A DNA stretch of 64,000 nt. Origin: Epiperipatus broadwayi (lineage: Eukaryota; Onychophora; Udeonychophora; Euonychophora; Peripatidae). This document shows, in pieces, positions 60,058 through 64,000 of the stretch; within the stretch, counting starts at the first letter, position 1, and each line of letters opens with the position of its first letter. A program made the translations under genes and the position numbers. Location of the stretch: positions 531,815-595,814 of the forward strand of contig JAQFVV010006631.1 in NCBI GenBank assembly GCA_028023455.1, given 5' to 3'. The notes under the pieces are model-generated. The model ran no database searches. It saw only the letters and a program-made list of their open reading frames with translations, and was not told the DNA's origin.

Positions 60058-60330
60058 ATGACACGGACCAAGATGCACAAGACCGCCATATGCAAAAATG
60101 ATGATATATCATCAACCCAGACCAGCAGCAATAAGACCATCTATGCGGACACTAGCAATAGTCGCAAAATTATACCACTTGGACATAGGTATTCAAACTC
60201 AGCTAGCCATAAAACGGTAACCGTTAGAACCTTTTGTGGTGATATTGAAGAAAATCCTCACCCGCATTTAAACAGTTTAAAGGATTTTTTTACTTCTATA
60301 GAACTAGCCCACATGAACAGATTACAATAG
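60058..60330 (+). pseudogene. Retroelement ORF fragment with a degenerate 2A-like motif
   Basis: 90 codons, ATG 60058 to TAG. Residues 60-69 read CGDIEENPHP (60235-60264), against the ribosome-skipping 2A consensus ending D(V/I)ExNPGP; here His replaces the essential Gly, so skipping is not expected. 2A-like motifs are known from N-termini of some non-LTR retrotransposon proteins. The upstream coiled-coil fragment (59721-59957) and downstream pieces are in other frames, so the source protein is broken. Confidence 0.4.
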
Positions 60331-60840
60331 CCAGTCACTACTTACATAATTATGCAAAGGATTTGTGGACTATATTAACAGCTAAACCCGAGAGACTTTA
60401 CAGCCTACACCAAAATCCTTTTAAAGTATTACTGGAGCGACGACCGGCAGAGTAAAATATTAAATGCAGTCAGCCAAGAACAATATGGGACCATAAAGGA
60501 AACTCACACTCAATTCTTTATACGGCAAACCAATCGCTTGAAAACATTAAATGCATTCGCATTTTCTGATGCCATATCATCGGCACCATCCAACAAATAT
60601 GTCGATAGCTATTCAGCAATTGATGATAGGGAGCAGAATTAGAAACATTGAGGAGATGGCCGAATTTCTGACCATGCTCGATTTTTACCACTTGGGCCAA
60701 GGAGCCCCTGACAAAGTTAACAAAACTAACAGCCCAAGACAGCCGCCGTTTAATAACCAAGCTAACCATCACCCACCAGACCCAGGAGCATATTAAATGA
60801 AGAAACTCATGGACATGGACCTGAATTCGGATGTGACAAA
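60331..60840 (+). pseudogene. Further pieces of the same retroelement protein
   Basis: Short coding-like segments in changing frames (WSDDRQSKILNAVSQEQYGT near 60430-60490; RNIEEMAEFLTMLDFYHLGQ near 60640-60700; a Pro/Asn-rich tail PRQPPFNNQANHHPP near 60735-60779). The look is Gag-like: a helical part, then a Pro-rich linker. Broken by stops and frameshifts. The frame on the opposite strand (60518-60772) is a shadow. Confidence 0.4.
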
Positions 60841-60959
60841 GACAACAATGTTATCCGTGCGTAAGTTAGTGATTAGTTTACCAAAATAGTCGATTAGAGT
60901 TAAACCCTAGTGAAAAAAATTGATCCGGGTATATATCTGTATATATTTGTATCTTGAAT

Positions 60960-63720
60960 TTATCCTCATTTAAAAAAGGAAAAAACAAAGATGTATTGTT
61001 ACCTTATATTTTTTTTAGATTTCTGTTGGGCTGACTTGGCTAGTCAATATTATTTGTTTGTCAAAGAGATTCCTCGGTAGACCTTTATGTAAGACCTTTT
61101 TTTTAAATTTTTTCGTAACTCAAGGGAATGTGAAACAGAAGATTGCTCTGCAAGTCTGCGTTTCACTTTCTTTACATTTCACTCACCTATATACCTAAAT
61201 TGAAATCCCAAATCGTCATGAGTGTGTCTGTACGAGCCATTTATATACTAAAATCCCGCCTAAAATAAACCACGTAGGCATTATTACTCATGGAGTCCAA
61301 TTTTCAACCCTTTATTTTTATTGATATATAAATGTTCAGTATGTTGCATGTTTACATATTCATTTAAAAGGTTATATAAGGTAAAACTACACACAGACTA
61401 CTGATGATAACTGTTAAATATTAATATCAATCATTGGAATTATATTATTGGATTGTGGTTGTTGAGTTCATTTATTTTAAAAAATATTGTGTTGCAATAT
61501 TTATTTTCTATTGTAGGTAAAATAATAATTATTAAAAGTAGTTTATAAATGTGATTCATGCAATTACAATCTAAATGTGAAATAATTTAATATTTTTCTA
61601 AAATTATAAAGTTCCACTTCATTGAAAATTATATAAATATAAAATAAGGCTAGGTTGAGAATATAATAGATTTAAAGTAAAACATTTTGGATTATAAATT
61701 CACACTTGTATGTCTATTTGGGAATTTCCAATTAGCAAAAGTCTTCAACAGAATGAAATAAATGTTTTAATCTTCTTTCAATCTGAGCATTTACTGGAAT
61801 TTATAATTGTAAACTAAAAAAAAAAAACCTTAAAATGGATTCCTTCTGATGTTCAGATAGAAATAACTAATTGATAAGAATGCAAAGAGTTAAAGGTTTG
61901 TCATGTCCCATAGGCAGGTTCTTTTATAAGATAAACAGTATATATTGAATGTTTTGGTTTTTTTTTTAAGGAAGGGAAGAAAACAAAAGCTGGATTCTGA
62001 TTCTGATGCAGTTCTTTCTGCTGTTTGATTTTATGTCTTGATTTTATTTTCTGAGGTTATAATTTTTTTATTCTGAGAATTGGACGGTCTGAACTATTAT
62101 TTTCGGTATGCTGATCCTGATTTTTGCTGACCGACCATCCGTGAGCTTAAATAATCCACTTTCAAGAAAATGTACAAAATGCTGACCTATCATAGAACCG
62201 CCAATATAGACTGAGTAGAGTCGGCACCGTGGCTATTTTCTCTTCTCGGAATAACTGGCCAGCTGCCGTAGCCATCTGATGCATCACCAATATGCCTTAA
62301 GTGAACCGCCTATGCTGCTGCAAACAGAGACCGAATTAACATGCTGCTAAATCTTATCCACTCTGAACAATGTGCTCCAGCTTCAATCACCAAAGCAACT
62401 GAAAGGTAACAAAATTAACCCAAGAGCTCTTGTGATCTAAAACCCGCTATAGCAAAAACAAACTCCTTTTCTCTCACCAACAACTTATTATCATGTATAT
62501 AGTTTAAAATGTATATTTAAATTTATTGCTCAATCTTAAACCTTGGGTTAATATCAAATTTAAATTGTTTTATTTAGCGTATTTTATGGGCTTGCATAGC
62601 ATCGACCGAGAGCTAAGCAAATCTTAACTAATGATACTCCCCATTCCTTATAAAGAATGTAATTTTACATTCATGAGTCCTCCTTTAAATGAGATTTAGT
62701 AAGCCGCTCGTTCGATGACTATATTATTTTCTTTATAATACCTAGATTTGATTCATAATCTTCCAGGATGTATACAGTAGTGGAATAACTATTGGCAGAT
62801 GTGGGAGTGCTGGGTTAATTACATTTACTGTAAATTCTCACACTCACACCGTCCTTTTAATGTTAAACCCATTATTTGTTTTATAAGTATTTCTATTGTT
62901 ATTCTGAGTTTGGGAGAGTGTAGACGCTTTTCATCAATGCAGTGAATTGCTTATATGCCCAATCTTTCATTATGTCTCCTTTTTTAATCGATTATATATA
63001 TATTTTAGTAGTTGCTGGCAAGGGTATTCGATGTTGAGATTACTTTGTTCTTTAAAAGGGCTTTAAACGGCCAAGTCCGTTTCCCTTTACTTCTTCCTGT
63101 GGTTTCACTCAATAAAAATGACAGTGGCCACACCTGGGGATGCTGACGCAGTTCTTCAGCAGCCATATGCTAGCATACTCCCGATCTTTAGGCTACGTCG
63201 AGACCAATGTGGGTGCAACATACGCGTCTGATTTTATGATTTATTTTTTATTGTCATCACAAAGTTCCTGTAGTTTAAATGGACTTTACCACCCTCCATC
63301 ATTTCTAAACCTTGCGAGTACCACTGAATCCCTTTAAGTACTTTAAGATAATATCATACTCACACATACTATTTCCGCACTAAGCAAGTCGCATGCTGCC
63401 AAGCTTCATTGGAGCCACTCTGCATTTATTCTAAAGTCAGCCTTTATTGTAAAACTATTTAATATCTTTTATTATAAATAATTCTCAGTACTCTTATTCT
63501 TGGGCTTCGATGTATTCAAGGTTTAGTAAGGCACATTCGTAAGCGCTATAATCAGACCCAGGTTATAGATTAACGAGTAAAATGATTTAATCAATTGTAG
63601 TTAACTATTTGATGCCACTATTTAATAAATAAATAGTGCCAGAAATCATATTTAGCCACTTAATAAATCATGTATAATTTAATCAATTCTTTACGTTAGT
63701 GTTTATTTTCTGATTCATCT
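60960..63720. other. No gene identified
   Basis: AT-rich to 62000, then less so. On the minus strand near 62100-62240 a piece reads IGQHFVHFLESGLFKLTDGR, coding-like but short and flanked by stops. The plus frame at 63140-63337 has no motif. Confidence 0.4.
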
Positions 63721-63727
63721 CATTGTC

Positions 63728-64000
63728 TCATATTGTCTGGGTTATGCACGTATCTATTAAGACGTTCCAAACGCTAGCTGTTAATTTATTTATAAATCTC
63801 ATGTAGTCTCTTCTTCTCTCTGACCACCGTGGCCTGGAAAAGTAAGATGCCCTATGGTGATGGCGGGTTCGGGCTCCATCGTATTTGGATTTGCGTAGTC
63901 GATCTGCCATGTTCGAATTCGTTATGACAGGCCCTGAGCCCACTTGTGGTGCTGCTTTTTGAGTGTGGTGGAGAAACTGTGCAACTTGTTTATGAAATGT
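63728..64000 (-). CDS. Arginine-rich partial ORF running off the right edge
   Basis: The minus-strand frame is open from the window end (64000) to a stop at 63728, 90 codons, so the true start lies outside. It is GC-richer than the surroundings and reads NMADRLRKSKYDGARTRHHH then RASYFSRPRWSERRRDYMRF: a strongly basic, His/Arg-rich segment compatible with RNA- or DNA-binding, such as a Gag C-terminus or a nuclear protein. Not recognised. It could equally be an exon. Confidence 0.35.
   Translation of the reverse strand, partial: TFHKQVAQFLHHTQKAAPQVGSGPVITNSNMADRLRKSKYDGARTRHHHRASYFSRPRWSERRRDYMRFINKLTASVWNVLIDTCITQTI

Overview
This is AT-rich, repeat-dominated nuclear DNA from an animal. There are no operons, no long intact single-copy gene and no clear multi-exon gene. 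The mix includes long (TA)n, (AAT)n and (GATA)n microsatellites, tRNA-derived retroposons, a Merlin-type DNA transposon, LINE fragments, LTR retrotransposons with very long LTRs, and a hammerhead-ribozyme motif beside a retroelement-like coding relic. This fits an invertebrate, and a cephalopod mollusc (octopus-like) is my best guess; that is an inference, not proven by a marker gene.

Layout. 1-5.3 kb: two copies, head to head, of a 2.0-2.2 kb LTR-like repeat (family A: ends TGTAACG...CGTTACA, a CRE-like site and a TATA box, no ORF). 5.9-7.4 kb: tandem relics and a decayed Merlin transposase (minus strand). 8.2-9.1 kb: hammerhead-like motifs, a GATA microsatellite and a short coding relic whose stop codon overlaps the best hammerhead core. 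12.5-15.2 kb: a complete-ended Merlin element with 8-bp target duplication and a transposase killed by point mutations. 15.4 and 20.4 kb: two tRNA-like retroposons with target duplications. 18.3-19.3 kb: a 256-bp tandem duplication and a 49-codon ORF. 23.9-25.9 kb: LINE reverse-transcriptase fragment (minus strand). 29.1-31.1 kb: a roughly 321-bp repeat in direct then inverted order, flanked by a 13-bp direct repeat. 33.5-34.1 kb: an unrecognised broken coding region. 34.4-35.3 kb: a TIR element inside a (TA)n tract. 35.5-43.7 kb: an old LTR retrotransposon whose 3' LTR is split by a family-A solo LTR. 46.1-53.8 kb: a young, nearly intact non-autonomous LTR retrotransposon (two 2,614-bp LTRs, tRNA-Lys-type primer-binding site, one 478-codon Gag-like ORF, no pol). 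55.5-58.7 kb: a family-A LTR end with a primer-binding-like site, and a further family-A copy. 59.7-60.8 kb: a decayed Gag/ORF1-like region with a degenerate 2A-like motif. 63.7-64 kb: an arginine-rich partial ORF running off the right edge.

No host gene can be named with confidence, so the window is best read as an intergenic or intronic repeat landscape with nested insertions. The elements most worth following are the hammerhead motif near 9.05 kb, the reiterated primer-binding region behind the 5' LTR at 48.7-49.0 kb, and the long-LTR families that sit in (TA)n tracts.
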